Counted from the first letter of the stretch, positions 9,379 to 18,030 are shown. The stretch is 64,000 bases of DNA from Tenuifilaceae bacterium CYCD (GCA_036322835.1 AP027304.1:124001-188000), one strand, 5' to 3'. Notes: generated by a model not told the origin, from the letters alone. Numbers and translations: made by a program.

Positions 9379-10647
9379 CTACTTGATCTCCCAGGACAAC
9401 CAATTATCCTGAAGAGTTGGGCTAAAGTTAAGTTGTGGTGTTTGTACCTTTCCCTTCAGTGCGGTTTCTTTTGTTACACTCTCAATAACAAAATCTGAAA
9501 GTTCTTTGATGGTAATAGCCCCCTTGGTTTCCTTCAACTCGCGTAGTAAAAAATATGTCATAAAGCCATGCTGCTTCTCGCGATATACCCCCGATGATTC
9601 TTCTCCCGTGCTCGATGCCAACACAACCATATTTCCATTAACCGCGCCCATTTTGGGACGAACCTTAACACCCTTCATTGTAACCAAACCCTGATTTCTG
9701 GCACCTCCACTAAAGCAGGCATCTAAGAATACAAAAACTCTTTTAGAAGGATACTCGGTCAACTTATCGTATACCTCGGCGAGTTTAACCCCAAGAGTAA
9801 TGTTATTTCCACTAACATCCACGGGAATTAGGTAGGGTTCCCGATTTTGCTCATCGGGTAAACCATGACCAGAATAGTAAAAAATTAACTCGGCCTTACC
9901 GTTTTCAACCCTTGCAAGATTATTAATCCAAATAATACCTTCGCGCATCTGCCCCACCGTTGCATTTGTAAGCAATTTAATTTGCCTCTCGGGCACACCT
10001 AATGTTTTAACACAATAATCCATAAACACTTTTGCATCGTTCACCGCGTAATCTACATTCACCTCAGTTGATAGGCCTGTCTGAAAAGAGCTATAATCCT
10101 CGTTTCCAATAATAAGAGCATAGGTATTTGCTTTACTGCTATTACAAACTGGAACATCAACATCTACATCGGATGGAGCAACAATTGGACTATTACTCGT
10201 TTTTTTCTGATCATTATTGGAATAGAAATTCTTTTGATCGACCTCCATAAGCATTTTAACTATCTCCGCGGATCCTTTTCGCTCTGCAATATCCAATGGT
10301 GTTTCACCATAGGCATTCTTAACGTGTATATTTACCCCCTTTTCTATTAGCCACCGAACAATCTGAGCATTATCTACATCAACCGCTAAATGGATAGGTT
10401 TCCAACCATTGCTCACCCCCTTATTCACATCGGCTCCATTTTCGAGCAGAATTTTTACAACCTCGGTTCTGTTTTTACGAACAGCTCTATATAAAGGAGA
10501 CTCCATAGATGGTTCATTTACATCTGCCCCGTTTTTCAGAAGTTGCGACACCTCTGCTGCTCTGTTGTTTTGAATTGCTTTATTAAGAGGCGATAAACAG
10601 CCTGACATAATAAATATGAGAAGCATTAAACTAAACAATTTCACCAT
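9379..10647 (-). CDS. Ankyrin-repeat caspase-like (C14) lipoprotein
   Basis: The frame opens at 10725, but the internal ATG at 10647 gives a clean lipoprotein signal (MVKLFSLMLLIFIMSGC), so I place the start there (422 residues). Three to four ankyrin repeats follow (LLKNGADVNEPSMESPLYRAV, LLENGADVNKG, GETPLDIAERKG). A linker leads to a caspase domain with catalytic His in FYYSGHGLPDEQ and Cys in FLDACFSGG. Ankyrin repeats suggest docking to a partner on the periplasmic face. The gene stands alone, and nothing shows the substrate. Confidence 0.9.
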   Translation of the reverse strand: MVKLFSLMLLIFIMSGCLSPLNKAIQNNRAAEVSQLLKNGADVNEPSMESPLYRAVRKNRTEVVKILLENGADVNKGVSNGWKPIHLAVDVDNAQIVRWLIEKGVNIHVKNAYGETPLDIAERKGSAEIVKMLMEVDQKNFYSNNDQKKTSNSPIVAPSDVDVDVPVCNSSKANTYALIIGNEDYSSFQTGLSTEVNVDYAVNDAKVFMDYCVKTLGVPERQIKLLTNATVGQMREGIIWINNLARVENGKAELIFYYSGHGLPDEQNREPYLIPVDVSGNNITLGVKLAEVYDKLTEYPSKRVFVFLDACFSGGARNQGLVTMKGVKVRPKMGAVNGNMVVLASSTGEESSGVYREKQHGFMTYFLLRELKETKGAITIKELSDFVIESVTKETALKGKVQTPQLNFSPTLQDNWLSWEIK

Positions 10648-10912
10648 GGCTGATAAATATCTAGAGTTGGCATATCGTTTAACTCTAAATATGCGCCCAT
10701 CCAACAAACCACCACTTTTTTTCATTTTAATCGGGTTTTGAATTATAGTATAAATTTATTTATTTTTTGATAATCAAGATACAAATAAGTCTTTTCAATA
10801 TTTTACTTCGACATCCTATTAAGATTTTGCATCCAAAACCATAAATCTATCCGGTAACAAAAACCAATATTTTCATCCATAGCTTAAATCATCAATAAAA
10901 CATCAAATAAAA

Positions 10913-10945
10913 TTTGCCAATAGGGGCTGCAATTCCTTAACTTTG
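10913..10945 (+). promoter_or_regulatory. Promoter of the propeller/T9SS gene at 11083
   Basis: TTTG (10913-10916), a 21-base spacer and TAACTTTG (10938-10945) match the Bacteroidota consensus exactly. The start codon is 137 bases downstream, leaving a long leader. The remainder of 10648-11082 shows no gene. Confidence 0.65.
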
Positions 10946-11082
10946 AATGTGGTTAGTGTTTTTCTGGTTGTACTATTCCCCATGTAGGTATGCACAGTAA
11001 TCAGCACACATATAGTGGCACAGTTAGAATATACAATTATAAAAGGTGCGGCGTCAGCACTTGAATCACTGACAACAGCGAA

Positions 11083-13410
11083 ATGAAAAAGCATTGCCTT
11101 CTGCTGTTTTATATGGCAGCCTCAGCCCTAGGATTTGGGCAAAGCGCCATTCCAAACGGGAACTTCGAAACATGGAACTCCGGGGTCTATAGCCATCCAG
11201 CCAACTACCCCTATTCATCGAGTATCGAGAACGCGTGGCTGTTTTTAGAGAACGCCGCACCGTTCAACCTAATCAAATCTACCAACTCGTACCACGGCGC
11301 CTACGCCGTACAGCTCTCCACCTCATTGGTGGGTACCGATACCGTTTTCGGGTACTTCATTAACTCGCAGCCCAGCGGTGATGATTTTGCCAGCTGGACC
11401 GGCGGGTTACCCTACGCCCAGCAGCCAACCGGCATAAAAGGGTACTACCAGTACAACGTAGCAACCGCCGATTCGGCCACAATACTTGTAATTTTTAGCA
11501 AGAAAGGTCGAAATCTGGGATCGTATATCTACACCATTGGCGGCGTACACAGCAGCTACACACCGTTCAACTTTACGCTCGATCCGCCGCTTACCGAAAG
11601 GGGACTTGCCAACAACGATGTTAGGGCCATTACAACCGACTCCGAGGGTAATTTTTGGTTCGGAACCAATGGTGGAGGGGTATCCGTGTATAGCGCCACG
11701 GGCTGGACAACCTATACAACCAACGATGGTTTAGTTAACGATACTATCCATAGCATTATGATTGATGACCAAGGCAATAAGTGGTTCTCAACCCCCCAGG
11801 GGGTATCAAAATTCAGCAACTCAGGATGGATTACCTACTCCACCGCCGACGGGTTGGCCAATAACGATGTTTACGGCATGCAAAAAGCCAACGGTAAAAT
11901 CTGGTTTGCCACCAACGGTGGAGGGGTATCTACTTTCGATGGAACAACCTGGGCAACTATAACTACTGCCGATGGACTGGTTAACGATACCGTGCGCCCA
12001 GTAAGGAAGGACAATCAGGGCAACCTGTGGTTTGGAACAGTGGGCGGGGTATCAAAGTTCAACGGAACAACCTTTACAAACTATACCACCAACGAGGGGC
12101 TAGCCAATAACGATGTTAGGCACATACAGATCGATCCCAACAACAACATATGGTTTGCCACCAATGGCGGAGGGGTATCGAAATATAACGGAACCAGCTG
12201 GACTACCTTTACCATCAGCAATGGCTTGGCTAGCAATTTTGTCAATAAGATTCTGATAGAATCCAACGGCACAAAGTGGTTTGGCACGCTAGGTGGAGGA
12301 CTGTCAAAGTACGACGGCACCACATGGACAACCTACAACACCGCCAATGGCCTTGCCAGCGATTCGGTTCGAGCAGTTGCCATCGCCCAAAACAACGTCA
12401 AGTTCTTTGGCACAACCCAAGGTGTTTCGAAGTACGATGGCACCACATGGACCACAATCAGCAAAATAACATCAACCACACCCGACTCGGTAATATTTGC
12501 AGTGGCATCGAGCAATGTTAAGAACGAAAAAACAGGTATTCCGCAAAGTACAGTTCTTATTGATAGCGTTTCGTTTGTTGGGGTTGAGAACCAGCCAACC
12601 TGGCTCAACGGCGATTTTGAGACCTGGGAGGACATTACGGTTAACATGCTGGAAGGCTGGTACACCGAGAGCCAAAACGGCGAGGGCGTTTACAAAACTA
12701 CCGATAAAGTTGCCGGAGACTTTGCCATTGAGTTGATAACGTATTTAGGCGACAGAAACGACCATCCAGCCGCACGCCCAGGAGTTATCCGCACGGGCTA
12801 CTACCCAAGGGACTGTAACGACAACTGCTATGAGCAAGGGGGCTACCCCTACTCTACTCAAAAAGACACCCTAACTTTTTACTACAAATACACACCTTCG
12901 ACCGACGATAGCGCAAGCGTTAGCCTAAGTTTTAAAAAGAATGGAAACACCTTTACACAAATGGGAATTAACCTGCATGCCGCAAATTCGTTTCAACTTG
13001 CAGAACTACCCTTTGACCTACCTCAAGTTCCCGATTCTGTAATTATCGATATTCAGTCATCGTGCTGGCAGGATTCACTGGTATCGTTTGTTGGATCGCA
13101 CTTAATCATCGATGAAATACAGTTTAAATCGCAGCCATTGCCGAACAGCATTGTTATCAATGGTAATGACAAAAAGGAACTTACCGTATTCCCAAATCCG
13201 GCTAAATCATCAATTCACCTAAATAACAGAAAAGTTGATGGCTTCACCGAGTACAAAATTTACAGCATCAGCGGCACATTGGTTAAATCGGGTAGAATTT
13301 ATCGGGATTTCCAAGAAATTCCCGTTAACAATCTTAGCAATGGGGTTTACCTGTTCACCGTTAAATCGCCAAGCACTACTGTTTCTCGTAAACTTATAGT
13401 TCTACACTGA
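11083..13410 (+). CDS. T9SS-exported protein with seven-bladed propeller nested in a PCMD-like domain
   Basis: 775 residues. A signal peptide ends at GFGQ. A PCMD-like jelly-roll domain starts at PNGNFETW (about residue 24). At about 171 it breaks off into seven repeats of about 41 residues of the two-component-regulator propeller type (WFGTNGGGVSVY, TTYTTNDGL). The domain resumes at about 467 with PDSVIFAVASS and VLIDSVSF. A second PCMD-like domain follows (NGDFETW to IIDEIQF), then a type A T9SS sorting domain (LTVFPNPAKSSIHL to the end). It is probably a surface or secreted glycan- or ligand-binding protein. The seven repeats also form an imperfect DNA tandem repeat. Confidence 0.85.
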   Translation: MKKHCLLLFYMAASALGFGQSAIPNGNFETWNSGVYSHPANYPYSSSIENAWLFLENAAPFNLIKSTNSYHGAYAVQLSTSLVGTDTVFGYFINSQPSGDDFASWTGGLPYAQQPTGIKGYYQYNVATADSATILVIFSKKGRNLGSYIYTIGGVHSSYTPFNFTLDPPLTERGLANNDVRAITTDSEGNFWFGTNGGGVSVYSATGWTTYTTNDGLVNDTIHSIMIDDQGNKWFSTPQGVSKFSNSGWITYSTADGLANNDVYGMQKANGKIWFATNGGGVSTFDGTTWATITTADGLVNDTVRPVRKDNQGNLWFGTVGGVSKFNGTTFTNYTTNEGLANNDVRHIQIDPNNNIWFATNGGGVSKYNGTSWTTFTISNGLASNFVNKILIESNGTKWFGTLGGGLSKYDGTTWTTYNTANGLASDSVRAVAIAQNNVKFFGTTQGVSKYDGTTWTTISKITSTTPDSVIFAVASSNVKNEKTGIPQSTVLIDSVSFVGVENQPTWLNGDFETWEDITVNMLEGWYTESQNGEGVYKTTDKVAGDFAIELITYLGDRNDHPAARPGVIRTGYYPRDCNDNCYEQGGYPYSTQKDTLTFYYKYTPSTDDSASVSLSFKKNGNTFTQMGINLHAANSFQLAELPFDLPQVPDSVIIDIQSSCWQDSLVSFVGSHLIIDEIQFKSQPLPNSIVINGNDKKELTVFPNPAKSSIHLNNRKVDGFTEYKIYSISGTLVKSGRIYRDFQEIPVNNLSNGVYLFTVKSPSTTVSRKLIVLH

Positions 13411-13532
13411 TAAGCAGAACAAAACGTTGCACAATGACCGGGATTAACCCGGTTTTTGTTTTAGGGTGAAATACTTTAAAATTGATATCTTCGCACCCGA
13501 ATTGCAAACCAACTCAAAATAGAGCTTACACG

Positions 13533-14183
13533 GTGAAGTACAAAGGAGTAATTTTTGATTTAGATGGCACGCTGGTTAACTCAATTGACGATTTAGCCGA
13601 CTCGATGAATAGCGTTCTGCAGCAAAACAATTTCCCGACTCACGGTATCGATGCCTACAAGCTGTTTGTTGGAAATGGGGTTAAGAAACTTGTTGTACGG
13701 GCTCTGCCCGAAGGGCATAGGGATGAAGCTACTGTTGCAAAGTGTTTCGACATGATGACAGAAATTTACGGCAGAAACTGCACCGCTAAATCCAAACCTT
13801 ACGATGGTATCTGCGATTTGCTGGATGAGCTAACCAAACGGGGTATGAAACTAGCCGTGCTATCGAACAAAACCGATGCGCTAACCAAAGAGGTAGTAGC
13901 CCAACTATTTCCGAATAACCCATTCGAGTATGTGGTTGGATTCACAACCGACGAGTTAAAGAAGCCCAACCCACAATGTGCATTGGAGATTTGCCACAAT
14001 TTAGGATTTACACCCAGCGATATGCTTTACGTTGGCGACTCGGGCACCGATATGCAAACCGCCACCAATGCAAACATGCTTGCCGTTGGCGTGCTTTGGG
14101 GATTCAGGACTCAGGAAGAGCTGCTGAAAAATGGGGCAAAACAGCTAATTAAGCACCCGACGGATCTAATTCAACTGCTATAA
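13533..14183 (+). CDS. HAD-family phosphatase, phosphoglycolate phosphatase-like
   Basis: The open frame begins earlier (TTG at 13482), but I start at GTG 13533 because that gives the normal family N-terminus VKYKGVIFDLDGTLVNS. HAD motif I is DLDGT, motif II is VLSNK, the lysine lies in KKPNP and motif III is YVGDSGTDMQTA. The helical cap between motifs I and II is Gph-like, so phosphoglycolate or a similar small phosphate ester is the likely substrate. The length of 216 residues is normal. Confidence 0.85.
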   Translation: MKYKGVIFDLDGTLVNSIDDLADSMNSVLQQNNFPTHGIDAYKLFVGNGVKKLVVRALPEGHRDEATVAKCFDMMTEIYGRNCTAKSKPYDGICDLLDELTKRGMKLAVLSNKTDALTKEVVAQLFPNNPFEYVVGFTTDELKKPNPQCALEICHNLGFTPSDMLYVGDSGTDMQTATNANMLAVGVLWGFRTQEELLKNGAKQLIKHPTDLIQLL

Positions 14184-14214
14184 CAGCTATCCGGCTCAAT
14201 ACAGCGTGTTCCTT

Positions 14215-14748
14215 TTAGTAAGGTTTCTCCCCTATATAATTCCCGGCAGGATTATAGTTGGCAACAATAATAATTCCACCATCGGCACAAATTGCTACGC
14301 CAACGCCCACATTGGTTGTATTCTTCCAAACCATTTGTGTATAATGACCCGTGGGGTAGAAATTATCCATTGTAATCACATCGTACTTGTACTTTTTTAT
14401 CTCGTCGTACCAACTTTCCGATGCATCCAAAGGTGTGTAGGACGATGCGCTACCCCAAAAAATGTTCTCGCCATACTTTTGTGCCCACTCCCCGCTACTT
14501 GGCCGATGCTGCATTAAACAGCCCTCTGAGGCTAAATGGTCGGCCCATTTCTGGGCATACTCGGCCAACTCCGCCGACCACTGCAAAGGAGCCGATCCTA
14601 CATCTTTTCTTACTTTATTATGATGGTTGAGCAAAGCCTGCGCATCGGCTTGCGAAATTTTTGAACCAGTTTTTACAGGAACAACCTGCGCATTGAGCAC
14701 CATTGCACCTAACAAAAATGCTACCAAAATACCTAGTCTTAGTTTCAT
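14215..14748 (-). CDS. Secreted CAP (SCP/PR-1) domain protein
   Basis: The frame opens at 14844, but ATG 14748 gives a typical signal peptide (LGILVAFLLGAMVLNAQ) and sits behind a -7 element, so I use it (177 residues). The CAP domain shows LLNHHNKVRKDVG, WSAELAEYAQKWAD, YGENIFWGS, GHYTQMVWKNT and VANYNPAGN. The His and Glu positions of the CAP cavity are present. Bacterial CAP proteins are extracytoplasmic with no generally accepted activity. No operon partner is evident. Confidence 0.9.
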   Translation of the reverse strand: MKLRLGILVAFLLGAMVLNAQVVPVKTGSKISQADAQALLNHHNKVRKDVGSAPLQWSAELAEYAQKWADHLASEGCLMQHRPSSGEWAQKYGENIFWGSASSYTPLDASESWYDEIKKYKYDVITMDNFYPTGHYTQMVWKNTTNVGVGVAICADGGIIIVANYNPAGNYIGEKPY

Positions 14749-14772
14749 CACATTGCGGTTTAATACTGTAAA

Positions 14773-14803
14773 CAAAGTTACTAAAAAAGGAAATTGATAT
14801 AAA
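14773..14803 (-). promoter_or_regulatory. Promoter of the CAP gene
   Basis: TAACTTTG on the minus strand (14773-14780) lies 25 bases before the chosen ATG, with TTTA (14800-14803) 19 bases upstream as a weak -33 box. It argues against the longer start. Confidence 0.5.
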
Positions 14804-14871
14804 CCTTTACTTAATTTAAAACTTTCCATCGTGACGCAAACCACATGAAAACAATAGAGCCTCGTTAAATA

Positions 14872-14896
14872 AAAAAGCGCCCTTTGAGGCGCTTTT
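14872..14896 (-). terminator. Terminator of the serC-serA-DUF1015 operon
   Basis: The hairpin AGCGCC/GGCGCT is flanked by A and T runs, 22 bases after the DUF1015 stop. Confidence 0.8.
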
Positions 14897-14917
14897 CCAT
14901 ATATATAAGTAATAAAA

Positions 14918-16159
14918 TTACTTTAACTCGTGAATTACAATACCGCTACGGAGCTTTGGCTCAAACCAGGTGGTTTTTGGAGGCATGATGTTGCCGGTAT
15001 CGGCAATGTCAATTAGCTGTTTCATGGAAACAGGGTAAAGGGCGAAGGCAACCTTCATATCGCCACTGTCAACACGTTTCTTAAGTTCGCCTAGTCCACG
15101 GATACCACCAATAAAATCAATTCTCTTTGATGTTCTCAAATCCTTGATATCAAGAATTGGCTCAAGAACTAGGTTCGATAGAATTGTAACGTCGAGTACA
15201 CCAATTGGATCGTTATCGTTGTAGGTCCCTGGTTTTGCAGTTAACGAGTACCATTTACCCTCAAGGTACATGCTAAAGTTGTGCAGCTTGCTAGGGGTGT
15301 AAATACCAGCACCCATCTCCTTAACCTCGAAACCAGCCTGTAACTTCTCAATTAACTGCTGACCAGTTAATCCGTTCAAATCTTTCACTGTACGGTTATA
15401 GTCAATAATCTTTAGCTGATTATCGGGGAAGATAACCGCCAAGAAGTAGTTGTACTCCTCGTTACCTGTGTGGTTTGGATTGTTTTTCTTCTTCTCAAGT
15501 CCAACACGTGCAGCAGCAGCTGTACGGTGGTGGCCATCGGCTACGTAAAGTGCAGGAACTGCAGCAAAAATCTCGGTGATACGCTTGTTAACAGCAGCAT
15601 CGTCGATAACCCAGAAATGGTGACCAAAACCATCCTCTGCCACGAAATCGTAAACAGGCTTGCTATTCTTTACAACATTCTCAACAATTTGGTCCATCTC
15701 CTTAACTGCAGGGTATGCAAAGAATACAGGCTCAATGTTTGCATTCTGGTTACGAACATGAATCATACGATCCTCCTCCTTATCGGGACGGGTAAGCTCG
15801 TGCTTCTTAATTTTACCCTCCATATAATCCTCAAAATGACAAGCAGCCACAAGTCCGTACTGAGTGCGTCCATCCATAGTTTGAGCATAGATGTAGTACT
15901 TATCCTCAGTATCCTGAACTAACCAGCCATTTGCTTTCCATTTCTTGTAGTTCTCAACCGCTTTATCGTAAGCTTCCTTTGAATGCTCATCGATAATTGG
16001 TTTGAAATCAATCTCTGGCTTAATGATGTGAAGCAACGATTTCTCCCCTGCCTCAGCCTGAGCCTCTACAGAGTTCAACACATCATAAGGACGCGAAGCC
16101 ACTTCCTTTGCAAACTCCTTTGGTGGGCGAATACCCTTGAAAGATTTTATTTTTACCAT
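14918..16159 (-). CDS. DUF1015 family protein, serine-operon member
   Basis: 413 residues, the usual length for DUF1015. Family landmarks include RPPKEFAKEVASRPYDVLN at the N-terminus, a central YVADGHHRTAAAARVG and a final IVIHELK. The His-His-Arg centre looks like an active or binding site and recalls ParB/Srx-type nucleotide-using folds, but no function is established. It is the last gene of the serC-serA operon. This neighbourhood is recurrent in Bacteroidota and links it to serine metabolism by context. An inserted four-helix-bundle gene separates it from serA. Confidence 0.9.
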   Translation of the reverse strand: MVKIKSFKGIRPPKEFAKEVASRPYDVLNSVEAQAEAGEKSLLHIIKPEIDFKPIIDEHSKEAYDKAVENYKKWKANGWLVQDTEDKYYIYAQTMDGRTQYGLVAACHFEDYMEGKIKKHELTRPDKEEDRMIHVRNQNANIEPVFFAYPAVKEMDQIVENVVKNSKPVYDFVAEDGFGHHFWVIDDAAVNKRITEIFAAVPALYVADGHHRTAAAARVGLEKKKNNPNHTGNEEYNYFLAVIFPDNQLKIIDYNRTVKDLNGLTGQQLIEKLQAGFEVKEMGAGIYTPSKLHNFSMYLEGKWYSLTAKPGTYNDNDPIGVLDVTILSNLVLEPILDIKDLRTSKRIDFIGGIRGLGELKKRVDSGDMKVAFALYPVSMKQLIDIADTGNIMPPKTTWFEPKLRSGIVIHELK

Positions 16160-16172
16160 AAAAAAGTTAAAT

Positions 16173-16194
16173 GTTAAGAGTTAAAAGTTAAAAG
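16173..16194. repeat. Left arm of inverted repeat around a four-helix-bundle gene
   Basis: This 22-base segment is complementary to 16566-16587 at 19 of 22 positions. In the minus-strand transcript the two arms would pair and loop out the gene between them. The arm starts 14 bases upstream of the DUF1015 start codon. Confidence 0.65.
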
Positions 16195-16203
16195 ACCAAT
16201 ACA

Positions 16204-16551
16204 TTAAACGGACTTGAGGTATTTGATTAAGCCCAAAGTTAATTGTTTAACCAATAAAATATGTTTAAGAATATCTGAGACATCCGATATATAACCAATT
16301 CTATTTGATATTAATATCTGCGTTTCAACTTCGGCTAACGATCCTATTGCAATGTAAAGGAAATGGATTGTTTCTCCTGAACTATTTCTAGCACATCCCT
16401 CTGCAATATTTGATGGAACTGAAACCACGGCTCTCCTTAACTGGGAGGTTAAACCATAAATCTCTTCTTTAGGAAAAGATTTGGTTAACTCATAAACCTC
16501 TACGGTCAACTCAACAGCCTCTTTCCAAGCCTCAAGTTTTGTATGCTCCAC
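16204..16551 (-). CDS. Four-helix-bundle protein (23S rRNA IVS type) between serA and DUF1015
   Basis: 115 residues, all-helical, with the family signature LTSQLRRAVVSVPSNIAEG at about 34-52. This is the S23/IVP (TIGR02436-like) family, originally found as ORFs inside intervening sequences of 23S rRNA and related to the Avd protein of diversity-generating retroelements. Function is not established; related proteins bind nucleic acid through a basic pentamer surface. Complementary 22-nt arms enclose the gene on both sides, as in rRNA intervening sequences, although here it lies in an mRNA operon. Confidence 0.9.
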   Translation of the reverse strand: MEHTKLEAWKEAVELTVEVYELTKSFPKEEIYGLTSQLRRAVVSVPSNIAEGCARNSSGETIHFLYIAIGSLAEVETQILISNRIGYISDVSDILKHILLVKQLTLGLIKYLKSV

Positions 16552-16565
16552 CTCTTCTCGTTTAA

Positions 16566-16587
16566 CTTTTCACTTTTAACTTTTCAC
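16566..16587. repeat. Right arm of inverted repeat around a four-helix-bundle gene
   Basis: Complementary to 16173-16194 at 19 of 22 positions; lies 14 bases before the start codon of the enclosed gene and just after the serA stop. Confidence 0.65.
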
Positions 16588-16593
16588 CTGTTA

Positions 16594-17517
16594 TTACTTA
16601 TTTACCTGAAATGTTTTATCACCATTCTTAATAAAACCAACAATCTGACGAGCAGAAGCTAGTCCAGCGTTGATGTTTGCCTCGGCAGTTTCGGCACCCA
16701 TTTTCTTAGGGGTAGAGAATACACGGCCAGGGAATTTCTCAACCAACTCAGCGTGATTATCGGCCATAATATCGGTTGCGTACTTAAGGTCTGCTCTCTC
16801 GGTGAAAGTTTTAACCAAGCCAGCCTCGTCAATAACCTCTTTACGGGCAGTGTTGATTAATGCAGCACCCTTAGGCATTTTCGATAGCAGCTCGTAACCA
16901 ATAGATTTTTTGGTTTTGTCGTTAGCAGGAATATGTAATGAAACGTAATGGCAAGTGCTGTAAAGCTCTTCAATTGAACCAACAACCTTTACGCCATCCT
17001 TCTCCATGGCCTCTTTAGCCACGAATGGATCGAAAGCGTAAACTTCCATTCCAAAACCTTTACCGTACTTAGCCACCAACTTACCTACGTTTCCGTAAGC
17101 GTGAATACCAAGTTTTTTACCGTGAATCTCGGTACCGGTACCGGGTTGGAAAAGACCACGGGCCATAAAAATCATCATACCGATTGCCAGTTCAGCCACA
17201 GCATTTGAGTTTTGGCCAGGAGTGTTCATTGCAACAACTCCTTTTGCTGTACAAGCAGCAAGGTCAAGGTTATCGTACCCAGCTCCAGCACGAACAACAA
17301 TCTTTAGATTTTTGCCAGCCTCAACAACTTCCTTGGTAACCTTATCGCTACGCACGATAAGCGCATCGGCATCGGCCACAGCCTTTACCAAGTCATTAGG
17401 ATCGGTATATTTCTCAAGAAGAGCCAATTCGAAACCAGCGTCCTCAACAATCTTTCTAATTCCGTCAACCGCAGCCTTTGCAAAAGGTTTTTCGGTTGCT
17501 ACTAATACTTTGGTCAT
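16594..17517 (-). CDS. serA: D-3-phosphoglycerate dehydrogenase, short Bacteroidota type
   Basis: 307 residues, catalysing the first step of serine synthesis (3-phosphoglycerate to 3-phosphohydroxypyruvate). It has the D-2-hydroxyacid dehydrogenase fold: VVRAGAGYDNLD, NTPGQNSNAVAE, a nucleotide-binding LGIHAYGNVGK and catalytic Arg in LINTARKEV. It is the short form without ACT or other regulatory domains, so feedback inhibition by serine through ACT is not expected. The usual catalytic-His segment (TPHxG) reads STPKKMGAE, with lysines instead. From memory this variant is typical of Bacteroidetes SerA. It is in one operon with serC. Confidence 0.95.
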   Translation of the reverse strand: MTKVLVATEKPFAKAAVDGIRKIVEDAGFELALLEKYTDPNDLVKAVADADALIVRSDKVTKEVVEAGKNLKIVVRAGAGYDNLDLAACTAKGVVAMNTPGQNSNAVAELAIGMMIFMARGLFQPGTGTEIHGKKLGIHAYGNVGKLVAKYGKGFGMEVYAFDPFVAKEAMEKDGVKVVGSIEELYSTCHYVSLHIPANDKTKKSIGYELLSKMPKGAALINTARKEVIDEAGLVKTFTERADLKYATDIMADNHAELVEKFPGRVFSTPKKMGAETAEANINAGLASARQIVGFIKNGDKTFQVNK

Positions 17518-17551
17518 AATTTGATAGTTTTAGTTGATACTTTTTGAAACG

Positions 17552-17576
17552 TTAGAAGTTAGAATACAGAAGTTAG
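17552..17576. repeat. Left arm of inverted repeat around the second four-helix-bundle gene
   Basis: 25 bases, complementary to 17989-18013 at 21 positions. The arm contains the stop codon of the enclosed gene (17573-17575), so the protein's last codon lies in the repeat. Confidence 0.65.
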
Positions 17577-17953
17577 GAGTTAGAATTAACAGAACCACTA
17601 TTCTTTTGCATAGAGTTCATATACGACTCTAGCATTTTACCAATTTCATCGACATCAGCTCTTAAACTATAGGTAGAAGCATAATTTAAATCCTGAGAAA
17701 GAATTAGGTAATACTTACATTCCTCCAGAGAGCCCTGCGAAATATTGTAATATCTAAGTTTGTCCTTTACTCCCTTTTTCTTATACCCTTCGGCAATATT
17801 TGCAGCAATAGATACTGCTGCTCTACGAAACTGACTGGTTAATCCAAATAGTTCCTCTTTAGGAAATGATGCGGTTATCTTATAAACACATAGAACAAAA
17901 CTATGGGCTTTTTGCCACATCAATAAATCCTCGAAACTACCCTTGTTTCCCAT
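17573..17953 (-). CDS. Four-helix-bundle protein (23S rRNA IVS type) between serC and serA
   Basis: 126 residues of the same family as the gene at 16204 but clearly diverged, with LTSQFRRAAVSIAANIAEG at about 38-56 and a longer, polar C-terminus (MQKNSGSVNSNS) that runs into the 3-prime repeat arm. It lies between serC and serA and is transcribed with them. The sequence of its arms (AGAAGTTAG-like units) differs from that of the other element (AAAAGTTAA-like units), so the two are separate acquisitions rather than a local duplication. Function is unknown. Confidence 0.9.
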   Translation of the reverse strand: MGNKGSFEDLLMWQKAHSFVLCVYKITASFPKEELFGLTSQFRRAAVSIAANIAEGYKKKGVKDKLRYYNISQGSLEECKYYLILSQDLNYASTYSLRADVDEIGKMLESYMNSMQKNSGSVNSNS

Positions 17954-17988
17954 AAGTTCAAATGTGCATTACCAAATCTTTTCGTTTG

Positions 17989-18013
17989 CTAAATTCTATC
18001 TTCTAAATTCTAA
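17989..18013. repeat. Right arm of inverted repeat around the second four-helix-bundle gene
   Basis: 25 bases complementary to 17552-17576 (21 of 25). It starts 35 bases upstream of the enclosed start codon and lies after the serC stop. Confidence 0.65.
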
Positions 18014-18030
18014 ATTCTTTTATAAAACAT

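Noticed and set aside
11640-12460. Tandem DNA repeat that might look like an array
   Set aside because: The units encode seven in-frame propeller blades and diverge as coding sequence; there are no uniform repeats or spacers of CRISPR type.
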